From contig CAKRRN010000007.1 in NCBI GenBank assembly GCA_934394435.1, forward strand, positions 1 to 64,000: DNA of 64,000 nucleotides. The letters are read 5' to 3'. Position 1 is the first letter of the stretch, and each line of letters starts with the position of its first letter. Below the pieces are notes generated by a model that worked only from the letters and a program-made list of their open reading frames with translations, was not told the DNA's origin and did no database searches. Of the stretch, positions 25,944 to 34,704 are shown piece by piece. The translations under genes were made by a program, and so were the position numbers. This DNA comes from an uncultured Bacteroidaceae bacterium. GTDB lineage: Bacteria > Bacteroidota > Bacteroidia > Bacteroidales > Bacteroidaceae.

Positions 25944-27224
25944 ATGAAAGAAACGATGAAGACATTTATGCTGATGGGCATTACAGCCATGGCTCTCTCA
26001 GGTTGCCGTTCAGCACAAGTGAGCAAGGACAACAAAAAAGAAACCGAAAACTGGACCATAGAGGATGAGATAGACAATTCGTACCTTACCCTCTCAGATG
26101 CTCAACGCGAGATGGTGAGTCAGAATAACGGCTTTGCATTTGCCCTCTTCCGCAAGACCATGGGCATGGACTCCAGAGTGATCTCTCCCCTAAGCGTCAC
26201 GTATCTGATGAGTATGCTTGCCAACGGTGCCGATGGTGCCACACAGCAGCAGATACTCAGCACCCTGGGCTGGGCAGACAAGGGACAACAGCAACCCACC
26301 CTGCAAGACATAAACAACTTCTCACGCATGGTGATGGAAAAAGCTGGCAAACTGGATAAAGCGGTGACCGTGGACATCGCAAACTACATCGCTGTGAACG
26401 ACCAGCACAAGGTCAATGGAAAATTTCAAAAGAGCGTGGAACAGAACTACAAAGCTGGCGTGGAGAGTCTGGACTTCACATCATCCAAGACGCTAAAGCG
26501 CATCAACAGCTGGTGCTCCGACCACACACGCGGCATGATTCCAAGCATCATAGACCAGGTGGAACCACAAGCGATCTCTTATCTGATGAACGCCATCTAC
26601 TTCAATGGCACATGGAGCGACAAGTTTGACGAGAAGGAAACGAAGCTGGAGCGTTTTCGTGGCTACACACGCGACATCAAGCGAGTAAACATGATGCACC
26701 GTCACGATGAATACTTCTATGCCGATGGTAAGAACTTCCAGGCTGTACAGATACCCTATGGCAACGGTGCCTTCCGCATGACCGTGATACTGCCCGCAGA
26801 TGGCAAAGCCGTTGAAGAGGTAATGGCAACGATGGATGGCGAGAAGTTCTTACATCTGCAACAGAGCATGGAGAAGTGTAACGTTGATCTCAAGCTGCCT
26901 CGCTTCACCACAGAAGCCGAGCAGCCTCTCAACGAAGTCATCTCCGCCTTGGGTGCTCCTCTCATCTTCACGCCTCAAGCAGACTTTAGTCAGTTTGCCA
27001 ACGGTGACTTTTTCATATCGAAGATGCTACAGAAAGCCAAGATAGAGGTAAGCGAAGAGGGCACAAAGGCAGCAGCCGTCACAGCTGCCATCATGGTGAT
27101 GAGCGCACTGCAACCCGAAATGAAACGCAACGTGACATTCCATGCTGACCATCCCTTCGCCTACATCATCAGCGAGCGCAGTACAGGCAACATCTTCTTC
27201 ATGGGACAATTCACAGGTGAATAA
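25944..27224 (+). CDS. Serpin-type protease inhibitor, probable lipoprotein
   Basis: 426 residues from ATG 25944; ATGs at 25893 and 25956 are also in frame. The N-terminus is a lipoprotein signal with lipobox 'MALSGC' (Cys 21). The fold shows serpin landmarks: 'ISPLSVTYLMSMLANGADG', 'YLMNAIYFNGTWSDKFDEK', 'AVQIPYGNGAFRMTVILPA' and 'FHADHPFAYIISERSTGNIF'. The reactive-centre hinge 'EEGTKAAAVTAAI' (residues ~371-383) keeps the small-residue pattern of inhibitory serpins, with Lys instead of Glu at P13. By standard counting P1 is near Ser 387 within 'MVMSALQ', suggesting elastase- or subtilisin-like targets. Surface anchoring would protect the cell against host or competitor proteases. Confidence 0.92.
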   Translation: MKETMKTFMLMGITAMALSGCRSAQVSKDNKKETENWTIEDEIDNSYLTLSDAQREMVSQNNGFAFALFRKTMGMDSRVISPLSVTYLMSMLANGADGATQQQILSTLGWADKGQQQPTLQDINNFSRMVMEKAGKLDKAVTVDIANYIAVNDQHKVNGKFQKSVEQNYKAGVESLDFTSSKTLKRINSWCSDHTRGMIPSIIDQVEPQAISYLMNAIYFNGTWSDKFDEKETKLERFRGYTRDIKRVNMMHRHDEYFYADGKNFQAVQIPYGNGAFRMTVILPADGKAVEEVMATMDGEKFLHLQQSMEKCNVDLKLPRFTTEAEQPLNEVISALGAPLIFTPQADFSQFANGDFFISKMLQKAKIEVSEEGTKAAAVTAAIMVMSALQPEMKRNVTFHADHPFAYIISERSTGNIFFMGQFTGE

Positions 27225-27318
27225 AGGGGGAAAAACGTTGCCCCAAGAGCATCTCGTGAGGGCGTTACGATAGATACTCTACCCCACGAAAAAAAATAAG
27301 ACTAAATCACAAGTTTGC

Positions 27319-27362
27319 AACCTCATAAAAAGCCTCTTCGTCAGGGTGCTTTTTATGAGGTT
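27319..27362. terminator. Strong bidirectional terminator between serpin and xylanase
   Basis: AACCTCATAAAAAGC pairs perfectly with GCTTTTTATGAGGTT across a 14-nt loop, in the convergent gap. It can serve both strands. Confidence 0.75.
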
Positions 27363-27446
27363 GTCATGTCATACGACATGAGATCCGCATCATCAAGCGG
27401 CTCATGGCTCGTTCTCCGTTCGGGCACGCACACACAAGAAGGCACG

Positions 27447-28598
27447 CTACTCTGACGACTCCTCCAAATCGCGGACTATATAATAGGCAGGTTTAAACTT
27501 ATAGTCTTTATCGATAAGCAAAGGATAGTTGGCAGAACCCAGCCAAGAATCATTATCAGACAAATTCCAGAAGGTGACACTACCTATAACATCGCTATGA
27601 CGACGAAACACGCGGAAGAGTTCTGCATATTGCCTATTGAACCGTGACAACACTTCATGGTCAGGCATCTGATTGCTGCCTTGCTGGAACTTAAGCTGAC
27701 CTCCAGCCTCATGATTGGCTCGAACGTCCAGCTCTGTAATATGCAGCAAATCTACCACCTGAGAGAATGAGTCGATGGCAGCCTCGAGCAACTTTGTTTC
27801 AGGCCAATAGATATTGTAATGTGCCTGCATACCAATACCATGAATAGGCACTCCCTGTTGGTGCATCTTTCTCACCATAGCCAGGATACGGTCACGCTTG
27901 GCAGGGTCGACCGTGCTGTAATCATTATAGAAGAGAAGAGACTTGGGGTCCGCCTCGTGAGCAAAGGTGAAAGCCTTGGCAATGAACTCATCGCCACACA
28001 AACGATAAATACGAGACTGATGGTAAGGACAGGCTACGTCAGCAGGACCATCGGCAATAGCCTCGTTGACAACATCCCATGCATAGACAACATCCTTGTA
28101 CCTGTTGACAACGGCATGGATGTGCTCACGCAGACGAGTGTAGAAGACTTCCTTGGAGACATCCTTTCCCTGGGCATCTACAAACATCCAGTCGGGGAAC
28201 TGATTTTGCCAACACAGACAATGGCCACGCATCCTAATCCCATTCTCACGACAAAAATTGGCAATACGGTCTGCTGCCTCCCAAGTATAGACTCCCTCAC
28301 GAGGATGTACGGGAGCTGGCTTCATGGCATTCTCTGCTGTGACAGAATTAAAATTGGACTTAATCAAATCCAGATGTTCTGGGGAACTCACATTCTTCAG
28401 ACTGAGCGCCACCCCAATATCGAAATGATTGCGATAAGCATCCTTCAACCCACGCACGGACTGACCTATCGTCAGCAGAGGACAGATGACACATAGCAGA
28501 CATGCGACCGCACGAATATAGGACTTTTTCTCACCCAAGAAAGAGAGAGACGAGGACGAGGGGTAAAGAGGGGAAAGATTGTTGAGAAAGGTTTTCAT
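27447..28598 (-). CDS. GH10 endo-beta-1,4-xylanase
   Basis: 383 residues with an N-terminal membrane/signal segment (AVACLLCVICPLLTIGQ after ~28 polar residues; the real start may be internal). The GH10 barrel shows 'NSVTAENAMKPAPVHP', 'MRGHCLCWQNQFPDWMF', 'YAWDVVNEAIAD' (acid/base Glu 179), 'GIGMQAHYNIYWP', 'LLHITELDVR' (nucleophile Glu 289) and 'VTFWNLSDNDSW'. It cuts internal xylan bonds. There is no carbohydrate-binding module insert, so it resembles the short Prevotella xylanases. It is convergent with the serpin gene and follows rsmD by 52 nt. Confidence 0.94.
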   Translation of the reverse strand: MKTFLNNLSPLYPSSSSLSFLGEKKSYIRAVACLLCVICPLLTIGQSVRGLKDAYRNHFDIGVALSLKNVSSPEHLDLIKSNFNSVTAENAMKPAPVHPREGVYTWEAADRIANFCRENGIRMRGHCLCWQNQFPDWMFVDAQGKDVSKEVFYTRLREHIHAVVNRYKDVVYAWDVVNEAIADGPADVACPYHQSRIYRLCGDEFIAKAFTFAHEADPKSLLFYNDYSTVDPAKRDRILAMVRKMHQQGVPIHGIGMQAHYNIYWPETKLLEAAIDSFSQVVDLLHITELDVRANHEAGGQLKFQQGSNQMPDHEVLSRFNRQYAELFRVFRRHSDVIGSVTFWNLSDNDSWLGSANYPLLIDKDYKFKPAYYIVRDLEESSE

Positions 28599-28650
28599 AA
28601 AGAGGAATTTAGGGAAAGTGACGTGAGATGGGAAGCGAAAGTCTCTTTCC

Positions 28651-29184
28651 TCACTGGAAGAAAGAGAAATTCACACTGCCGTATGCACGATGTTCGACGA
28701 AGCGCGGATGCTGAGAGAAATCGTTGTGTTTGCCATGCTCTAACACGAAGACACCTCCCTCTTTCAGTAAAGCCCTTTCGAGAACAATATCGGGCAACTG
28801 AGGCAACTGCTCCAGCGCATAGGGGGGATCGGCAAAGATGAAATCGAACTGTTCTCTACACCGTGCCAGATAGCGAAACACATCAGCACGAACAGGAAAG
28901 GAGGCCTTGTCCTGTAACTTATCAAGAAACGAACAGATGAAGCTATAGTGGAGCGAATCCTGCTCAACAGAAACCACATGTCCGCAGCCACGACTCAACA
29001 ACTCGAGTGTGATGCTACCTGTGCCAGAAAAGAGATCCAGTGCGGAGGGTTCCTCCTCAAAATCGAGATACCCCTGAAGGACATTAAAAAGATTCTCCTT
29101 TGCGAAATCGGTTGTGGGACGCGCCTTAAAGGTACGAGGAATATCGAAGCGGCGCCCTTTGTATTTTCCTGTTATTACGCGCAT
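28651..29184 (-). CDS. rsmD: 16S rRNA (guanine-N2)-methyltransferase RsmD
   Basis: 177 residues. 'MRVITGKYKGRRF' at the N-terminus, SAM-binding 'ALDLFSGTGSITLELLSRG' and the catalytic 'FDFIFADPPYAL' (DPPY) identify RsmD, which methylates G966 of 16S rRNA during small-subunit maturation. Its start overlaps the end of the DUF3822 gene by 10 nt, so the two are coupled. Confidence 0.95.
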   Translation of the reverse strand: MRVITGKYKGRRFDIPRTFKARPTTDFAKENLFNVLQGYLDFEEEPSALDLFSGTGSITLELLSRGCGHVVSVEQDSLHYSFICSFLDKLQDKASFPVRADVFRYLARCREQFDFIFADPPYALEQLPQLPDIVLERALLKEGGVFVLEHGKHNDFSQHPRFVEHRAYGSVNFSFFQ

Positions 29185-29915
29185 GTATCAACGTTTAAAA
29201 TATAGTTTTTGACTTCCTGACAGAAATGCTCCGAAATGTCACTCAGCAGACAGAGTGTCTTCTGTGCGTCCAGCTCCATATTGCGCCACACAGCCAACAG
29301 GTAGTAAAGGCGATCCTCATCGGTGAGGGCAGGATAAGCACAGGCAAAACGCAACTGGGTTCCCTGCACCACACAGACATGTAACTCTGTGGCATCCTGC
29401 TGCACATACATGCGTGGTTCGTCGTCAGTCAGTGTGCGCACGCACTCCACTGCCTGGCAGACGACTTGTCCACAACGCCCCAACACCTGAATCTGCGGAT
29501 AGAATTCGCTCACAGCTGTCACCAGCGCGTGGTTTATGGTGAAAATCTCCACCACATCCAGCGAAGGCAATATCCGATGGCGGATATCGGCATTGTTTAG
29601 CTTGAGCGATGAGAATGTCAGACGATAGAGGGACATCATGTCCGAACGCCGAAATAACTCGACTGGAACATAGGTGGCAGGGGAATGTGCCACAAGTTCT
29701 ACCTGCTCGTAGCGCCCCTTAGCCGAATCCAATTCACTAAGGAAGGCACGGGTTGTAGCTACCCTGGCAGGGGTGCTTGCATCGGAGAAGTTGCGACAAG
29801 CATGTCGGATGACAGCCCCTGACGAGTTGTACACATAGACAGAAAGTCCATCCACTAAAAGGTGGATGGACAATCTGTATGTATTCTGAGGGCTATCACT
29901 CCCAGTTGCCTGCAT
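29175..29915 (-). CDS. DUF3822 family protein
   Basis: 246 residues from ATG 29915; an upstream non-ATG-initiated extension to 29945 would increase overlap with the preceding gene. The composition suits an actin-like/ASKHA-type fold of short beta strands ('RLSIHLLVDGLSVYVYNSSG', 'LFRRSDMMSLYRLTF'). DUF3822 proteins are restricted to Bacteroidota and usually adjoin rsmD, as here. The biochemical role is unknown. It overlaps the 3' end of the next upstream gene by 20 nt. Confidence 0.85.
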   Translation of the reverse strand: MQATGSDSPQNTYRLSIHLLVDGLSVYVYNSSGAVIRHACRNFSDASTPARVATTRAFLSELDSAKGRYEQVELVAHSPATYVPVELFRRSDMMSLYRLTFSSLKLNNADIRHRILPSLDVVEIFTINHALVTAVSEFYPQIQVLGRCGQVVCQAVECVRTLTDDEPRMYVQQDATELHVCVVQGTQLRFACAYPALTDEDRLYYLLAVWRNMELDAQKTLCLLSDISEHFCQEVKNYILNVDTCA

Positions 29916-30591
29916 TGTTATTCCAGTTTGATCCTGCTTCACCAATCTTCAGACCTGCATAAGCACCTTTGGCTTCAGCCTCTTCTGCACGATTGTAGAT
30001 AAGACGCTTGCCAGCCTTGCCCATTCCCTTGAGGAAACTGCTATCGGGAGCATTACACTCCATCACCTGCATGATTGTACCAGAACGTGTGGTGTTGGGG
30101 ACTGCTATCAGCTCAAAGGTATCGCCCTGTGAGAAGGGAATGAAACGCATAGAGTCTGGCTCGAAACCCTCTTCCTTGTAGAGAGAGTCACGCAACGATA
30201 CCCACACGGTGTCTCGACGGAAGTTCTGCAAGCCGTTGGCAGCAATAGCAGCCTGGTTGCCGCTGTTGACAATAGCCGCTGCTGAAGACTCTGTGAGACC
30301 TTTGTCCATCTGATCATCAGTCAAATCACCTTGCTTCATAATGATAGGCAACTTGCCATTCTTGACAAAGTTGATCAACTCAGTCCAGTCTGCACAGTAC
30401 ACACCATTGTGCTGCGACTTGTACTCTTCCTCTGCCTTTCTGATATCAATCAGACGGGCTTTTACAACTGACTCGCGCTGTGCCACCTCGTCATCGAATC
30501 CAATCGTGTCCGAAATGCTATGCCAACTGATGAATAACAGCAGCAAAGCACACACGCCCAAAATAAGATTTACAATCTTCTTCTGCTTCAT
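29896..30591 (-). CDS. Membrane-anchored hypothetical protein
   Basis: 231 residues. One N-terminal transmembrane or signal segment ('KIVNLILGVCALLLLFISW'), then a soluble helical region ('ARLIDIRKAEEEYKSQHNGVY', pilin-like in spacing) and a C-terminal part ending in Asn/Gly-rich residues. The pattern of a short N-terminal anchor followed by 'RKAEEEYKSQHNGVYCADWTELINFV' resembles Bacteroidota type-IV-pilin-like hypothetical proteins. Function unknown. First gene of a three-gene unit with DUF3822 and rsmD; -7 TACTTTTG on the minus strand at 30639-30646. Confidence 0.75.
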   Translation of the reverse strand: MKQKKIVNLILGVCALLLLFISWHSISDTIGFDDEVAQRESVVKARLIDIRKAEEEYKSQHNGVYCADWTELINFVKNGKLPIIMKQGDLTDDQMDKGLTESSAAAIVNSGNQAAIAANGLQNFRRDTVWVSLRDSLYKEEGFEPDSMRFIPFSQGDTFELIAVPNTTRSGTIMQVMECNAPDSSFLKGMGKAGKRLIYNRAEEAEAKGAYAGLKIGEAGSNWNNNAGNWE

Positions 30592-30638
30592 GTTCGTATT
30601 TGTTTTTTATTTCGTATTTTCGTCGTATATTCGCATTA

Positions 30639-30646
30639 CAAAAGTA
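30639..30646 (-). promoter_or_regulatory. -7 element for the 30591 gene
   Basis: The minus strand reads TACTTTTG, 48 nt before the ATG at 30591. No clear TTG at standard spacing was found. Confidence 0.4.
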
Positions 30647-30696
30647 AAATAAATAATTCACATAAGAGGTCTTCAAAGAGATTTTTTATCAAAAGA

Positions 30697-32151
30697 ATGC
30701 CATTCACAGAGGAATTACGAGACTTAACACTCGCTCATTTCGCTCATACGCCCACCAAATGCCAGTTTTTTGCCATCTGCAAGTGGACAGAATTCATGTT
30801 GAGCAGAGAGAGCGACGCATTATTTTTACTTCGAGGCTATGCCGGCACGGGAAAGACCTCGCTTGTGGCTGCTATGGTACAGACTCTAAAGCAGTTGGAG
30901 CAGCCTGTAGTACTACTTGCACCCACAGGCAGAGCTGCCAAAGTATTCTCAAGCTACTCGGAAATGCCCGCCTACACCATCCACAAGAAAGTATACAGAC
31001 AGAAGACACTCACAGACCCTGGCCTCTTTCAGTCGAACGTCAACCTACACAAAGGGACAACGTTTATCGTAGACGAAGCATCGATGATCTCGAACATGGG
31101 GAATGACGGAGCGGTCTCTTTTGGTACAGGACGTTTGCTGGATGACCTGATACACTACGTATATTCATGTGAAGGTTGTCGGCTGATGCTCGTAGGCGAC
31201 ACAGCTCAGCTTCCGCCCGTGGGTACAGACGAAAGTCCCGCTCTCGACCCTAACATATTGACAGGATACGGACTGCAAGTGTACCAGGCACAAATGACTG
31301 AGGTGGTGCGTCAGACTAACGAATCGGGCATACTATGGAACGCCACTATGCTACGAAGCATGTTGGCAAACGAGACTGGCGAAGGGATTGACTTACCACG
31401 CTTTCGCATACAGGGAATGCCTGACATCTGCGTAGTGAATGGCGATGAGCTGATAGAGTCACTGGAAAGTAGCTACAGCCAGTATGGGACAGATGACACC
31501 ATCGTGATAACCAGAAGCAACAAACGTGCCAACATCTTCAATCAGGGTATACGCGCACGCATATTATATATGGAAGAGGAACTGGGCGGAGGAGACCAGA
31601 TTCTCATTGCCAAGAACAACTACTTCTGGACCGAGAAAGAGACTGCCGGCACGCAAAAGAAAGACAGCCAGATGGCATTCATCGCAAACGGAGATACGGC
31701 AGTGGTGCACAGGGTGCACGGAGAAAGGAGCTTCTACGGTTTTCGCTTTGCTGATGCCACACTGCGCTTTCCCGACTATGGAAACAGAGAGATGGAGGTG
31801 ACGATACTGCTGGACACACTCAGTAGCGAAGCCCCAGCACTCACACGCCAGCAACAAGAAACGCTCTTCCAAGCCGTGTGGGCAGACTACCCTGAGATAG
31901 GAGACAAGCGTGAACGTATGAAGAAGCTACGCACAGACCCTTACTTCAATGCCCTGCAAATCAAATATTCCTATGCCGTCACATGCCACAAGGCACAGGG
32001 TGGACAATGGAGCCACGTCTACATTGACCAAGGATACATGACCGATGACATGCTCACGCCCGACTATCTGCGCTGGCTCTACACAGCCCTCACGCGAGCC
32101 ACCGAGCGCGTGTTCCTCATCAACTGGCCCGAGAGGCAAGTGGAGGAGTAA
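30697..32151 (+). CDS. RecD-like ATP-dependent DNA helicase
   Basis: 484 residues. Walker A 'RGYAGTGKTSLVAAM' (residues 47-54), motif Ia 'VVLLAPTGRAAKVFSSYSE', Walker B 'TTFIVDEASMISNMG', motif III 'LMLVGDTAQLPPVG' and the C-terminal UvrD_C_2-like 'SYAVTCHKAQGGQWSHVYID' with 'RWLYTALTRATERVFLINW' define a superfamily 1B (RecD/Pif1-related) helicase. There is no RecB/C partner in the window. It is the sort of stand-alone RecD-like protein common in this phylum; a role in recombination or replication repair is inferred. Confidence 0.9.
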   Translation: MPFTEELRDLTLAHFAHTPTKCQFFAICKWTEFMLSRESDALFLLRGYAGTGKTSLVAAMVQTLKQLEQPVVLLAPTGRAAKVFSSYSEMPAYTIHKKVYRQKTLTDPGLFQSNVNLHKGTTFIVDEASMISNMGNDGAVSFGTGRLLDDLIHYVYSCEGCRLMLVGDTAQLPPVGTDESPALDPNILTGYGLQVYQAQMTEVVRQTNESGILWNATMLRSMLANETGEGIDLPRFRIQGMPDICVVNGDELIESLESSYSQYGTDDTIVITRSNKRANIFNQGIRARILYMEEELGGGDQILIAKNNYFWTEKETAGTQKKDSQMAFIANGDTAVVHRVHGERSFYGFRFADATLRFPDYGNREMEVTILLDTLSSEAPALTRQQQETLFQAVWADYPEIGDKRERMKKLRTDPYFNALQIKYSYAVTCHKAQGGQWSHVYIDQGYMTDDMLTPDYLRWLYTALTRATERVFLINWPERQVEE

Positions 32152-32161
32152 GGGGGCAATA

Positions 32162-32509
32162 TCATCTACACCCACAAGCTACTTCTCTGTTCAGCATAGG
32201 ATAGACCTCTACCCCACACCTGTCAATGTGACTGCGGAGTTCGGGACTTTGCAAATGGTCATAGACGCAGAAGTCGAACTCATAGGGCAGAAGAAGGTCT
32301 TCTACCCGAGTCTGCAAGCCCAGCACATCATCAAGCGACACCTCCTTGCCCATCAAGGTAATGTCCACATCCGAAAACGGCTTATTGGTTCCCTTAGCAC
32401 GCGAGCCAAAGAGAACCGCCCTCTCAATGTGTGGGAATTGAGCCATCAGCGACTGCAATCGTCCCCACGTCTCTTCATCAATTCCGTATAGTCTCATATT
32501 TCGAGGCAC
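32162..32509 (-). CDS. MNT-domain nucleotidyltransferase (antitoxin-like)
   Basis: 115 residues. 'RAVLFGSRAKGTNKPFSDVDI' carries the GSRAxG loop (residues 35-40) and two catalytic Asp (47, 49) of minimal nucleotidyltransferases, as in HI0073. In HEPN/MNT modules this protein AMPylates and silences its HEPN partner. The partner gene ends 15 nt upstream. Confidence 0.9.
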   Translation of the reverse strand: MPRNMRLYGIDEETWGRLQSLMAQFPHIERAVLFGSRAKGTNKPFSDVDITLMGKEVSLDDVLGLQTRVEDLLLPYEFDFCVYDHLQSPELRSHIDRCGVEVYPMLNREVACGCR

Positions 32510-32524
32510 AATGGGTCTGCAGGA

Positions 32525-32956
32525 TTACTCTGAGTCCTTCAGCGTATTCATCCTTGTACTGAACTTTTCAAAAACAGGCAGATAACTCTGGATGATACGA
32601 CCAAGCACCTCATTAAACTCATCCTCATCATAGCAATGTGAAGTGAGGTTGCGCGAGGATATGGTATCCATCCATACGGCATCCTCAACAAGCCCCATTT
32701 GCAGAGCCTTGCGTATAGCATCTCTGGAACCTTGCACATCAGTGTAGCCCTGATACTCCTCATAGTCCTTCATCAGTTTCCATGCCAGTTCTTGAGTGTA
32801 TTCAAAGCGTTGTACGAGTCCCTCCTTCATCAAGTCATCTATCTCGCCATCAGTACCCCCATGTTCTTGCAGAATCCTTACTGCAGTACGCAACCGAGCC
32901 AAAGCCTTGTCGTAATTGTCAAGCCGCTGTATCCATCGTATGTCTTGTTCCATCAC
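32525..32956 (-). CDS. HI0074-family (HEPN-like) partner of the nucleotidyltransferase
   Basis: 143 residues, all helical. 'RLRTAVRIL', 'LVQRFEYTQELAWKLMKDYEE' and 'DAVWMDTISSRNLTSHCYDE' match the nucleotidyltransferase substrate-binding HI0074 family. The segment 'RNLTSH' (Arg 102, His 107) fits the Rx4-6H motif of HEPN ribonucleases, so it may be an active toxin. First gene of the pair, with its own promoter. Confidence 0.88.
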   Translation of the reverse strand: MMEQDIRWIQRLDNYDKALARLRTAVRILQEHGGTDGEIDDLMKEGLVQRFEYTQELAWKLMKDYEEYQGYTDVQGSRDAIRKALQMGLVEDAVWMDTISSRNLTSHCYDEDEFNEVLGRIIQSYLPVFEKFSTRMNTLKDSE

Positions 32957-32972
32957 ATTGCTTCTTTTCCCA

Positions 32973-33002
32973 CAAAGTTAAGTCAAATCTACGAATACGC
33001 AA
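32973..33002 (-). promoter_or_regulatory. HEPN/MNT promoter
   Basis: The minus strand reads TTG-N19-TAACTTTG (-7 at 32973-32980), 17 nt before the ATG at 32956. Confidence 0.65.
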
Positions 33003-33065
33003 CACATTCCTCCTCATATATCCGCCGAAAAGACCTCCCCGAACACGACTAACCGAGATATCCTG

Positions 33066-33755
33066 CTACAAGTCCTCACCATTGGCATGATTATACTCGT
33101 TGTCATAGTACATGGCAATGCAGTATTGATCATAATCTTTTCTTATAATAGTAAACCACACAGGTTTCTTATACAGATATTCCAACTCCAAGGAATAGGA
33201 GATTGAGTCCGCATACTCCTGTATCTCCGCTGTTGGGGCTTCCACTTGCTCCGCTGTATATTTCTTCAAGAGTTCCTCTTTCACCTTCTGCTGAATAGCA
33301 AGTGTGTCTATTTTATTCAGATCTATAGTTTGATAGAATATCGCTTGATAACTCTTATTATGCGTCATCATCTCACGCGAAATATTCTCGTCATCAGACA
33401 AAGTATAATCATCAAAAGAGACATATCGTTTATTATCATTGAACTGACGTACAAGCGTATTGTATCTTATCTTTATATCAGCCTCGTTTCGATTTCGTGC
33501 ATCACACAAATAAATACGATAAACTTTGTTGTTATTCGTGACAATAAACAAATTTACATCTATTCCGTTAAACTCTCCTTCCAGAAAGTCATAACCAGGC
33601 AACTCGGTTGGCGTGAATCCCTTTGCTATGAGTTTCTTACGCATCTCCGCCTTAGTCCCATCCACAGGAATCCCTAGAAACTTCGTAACATCCTTTTGTG
33701 CCAACACTGGAAAAATAGCCAACGCCATAAGCAACAACATCAGAATCTTTTTCAT
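33066..33755 (-). CDS. Secreted hypothetical protein
   Basis: 229 residues with a clean signal peptide (KKILMLLLMALAIFPVLAQ). The start of the mature part, 'KDVTKFLGIPVDGTKAEMRKKLIAKGF', followed by 'YDFLEGEFNGIDVNLFIVTN', is a pattern seen in periplasmic Bacteroidales proteins of unknown function. The composition is beta-rich with many Tyr. No motif points to catalysis. It stands alone. Confidence 0.75.
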   Translation of the reverse strand: MKKILMLLLMALAIFPVLAQKDVTKFLGIPVDGTKAEMRKKLIAKGFTPTELPGYDFLEGEFNGIDVNLFIVTNNNKVYRIYLCDARNRNEADIKIRYNTLVRQFNDNKRYVSFDDYTLSDDENISREMMTHNKSYQAIFYQTIDLNKIDTLAIQQKVKEELLKKYTAEQVEAPTAEIQEYADSISYSLELEYLYKKPVWFTIIRKDYDQYCIAMYYDNEYNHANGEDL

Positions 33756-34265
33756 AACATGCCTCCTTTTAAAAATTTAGGTTTAACTCGTTTTTCGCAG
33801 CTTAGACTATCATTCGTGTGTGCGCGCAAAACACGAAAAAAGGGCGTGATGCTCTTACTGCGTTCTGCGAGGTAGCGTAGGAATGAAACCTCTTCTCCTG
33901 CCAAATAAGTGCCCACACCCTATGAGGGTTGCGCATTGCTTATTACGGCAGGAGAGAGTTTCCACCATACGGGAATCTCTTACCTATTATCCTTTGGTCC
34001 TTATTTCACTTAAAGTTTCCTACGCTTTCAGCAGAACGCAAGATAATAGCTAATGCTTGCTTCTAATACAATAAGATTGAGGAGAGAACATCCAAAGCGT
34101 CCAATCCGTTTCAAAATTACTAATTTTTCCTTACACGAACATTCCCTAAACAAACTTTTCTTAAAAAAAATCGCATCCCCATGTCACCTTTTGGCACGCT
34201 GCTGCGTTATTATTATGAGCAAGCTCAAGAAAACGGATTAAACAAAACTTAAAACATAGAAGAAT
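33756..34265. other. 510-nt gap with structured RNA candidate
   Basis: No protein gene is supported. The centre (33835-34040) holds a long self-complementary structure annotated separately; the flanks are AT-rich. Confidence 0.6.
33838..34038 (-). ncRNA. Structured RNA candidate, 6S RNA-like
   Basis: The ends pair: TGCGTTCTGC/GCAGAACGCA and GCGTAGGAA/TTCCTACGC, separated by a small internal loop. Inside is a long hairpin, TCTCCTGCC plus AATAAG against CTTATT plus GGCAGGAGA, capped by ACCCT-ATG-AGGGT. The space between closing stem and hairpin forms a large asymmetric bubble (with GGACCAAAGG on the minus strand). The ~200-nt length and the closing stem-bubble-apical hairpin plan match 6S RNA. 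Minus is preferred because it ends in CGCCCTTTTTT and has a TATCTTG-like element just upstream. Strand and identity are inferred from structure only. Confidence 0.5.
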
Positions 34266-34694
34266 ATGAGCGGAGTAATTGGAGGAGTGCTGATAAGCAT
34301 CGGATGTTGTGTGGTGTTGCCTATCACGGTGGTAGGGCTGATTGTGAGACACAAGATGCACAAGACTGATAAGCGAACAGAGATTGCGTTGGCAGCCATT
34401 GAGAGAAACCCTGGCATGAACGTGGAGGACTTTATGAAAAGTCTACAGCCACAGCAGAAGACCATCAAGGAGAGACTCTATATGCGCCTCAGCGTGGGGC
34501 TTCCACTCTGCGGGATTGGACTCGGACTGCTGCTGTATGCCCTCTACCGTGGACTAACCCACTCGTGGGAATCTGCGGACGTAAGGGGCATGACACTCTT
34601 CGGCAGCGTCATCTGCCTGTTTGGCCTGGGCTTCATCATCGCCTACTGGATGGGCAAGCGCATGTTCAGCAAGGAACTGGAGGCTGGAGAATAA
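34266..34694 (+). CDS. DUF6249-like membrane protein
   Basis: 142 residues with three hydrophobic segments: 'VLISIGCCVVLPITVVGLIV' at the N-terminus, 'GLPLCGIGLGLLLYALYRGL' and 'FGSVICLFGLGFIIAYWMG'. The loop 'HKMHKTDKRTEIALAAIERNPGM' with a following 'QPQQKTIKERL' is the DUF6249 pattern found beside ECF sigma factors in Bacteroidota. It ends 10 nt before the sigma factor gene and is likely co-transcribed with it. Function unknown. Confidence 0.75.
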   Translation: MSGVIGGVLISIGCCVVLPITVVGLIVRHKMHKTDKRTEIALAAIERNPGMNVEDFMKSLQPQQKTIKERLYMRLSVGLPLCGIGLGLLLYALYRGLTHSWESADVRGMTLFGSVICLFGLGFIIAYWMGKRMFSKELEAGE

Positions 34695-34704
34695 AACTGT
34701 GTTG

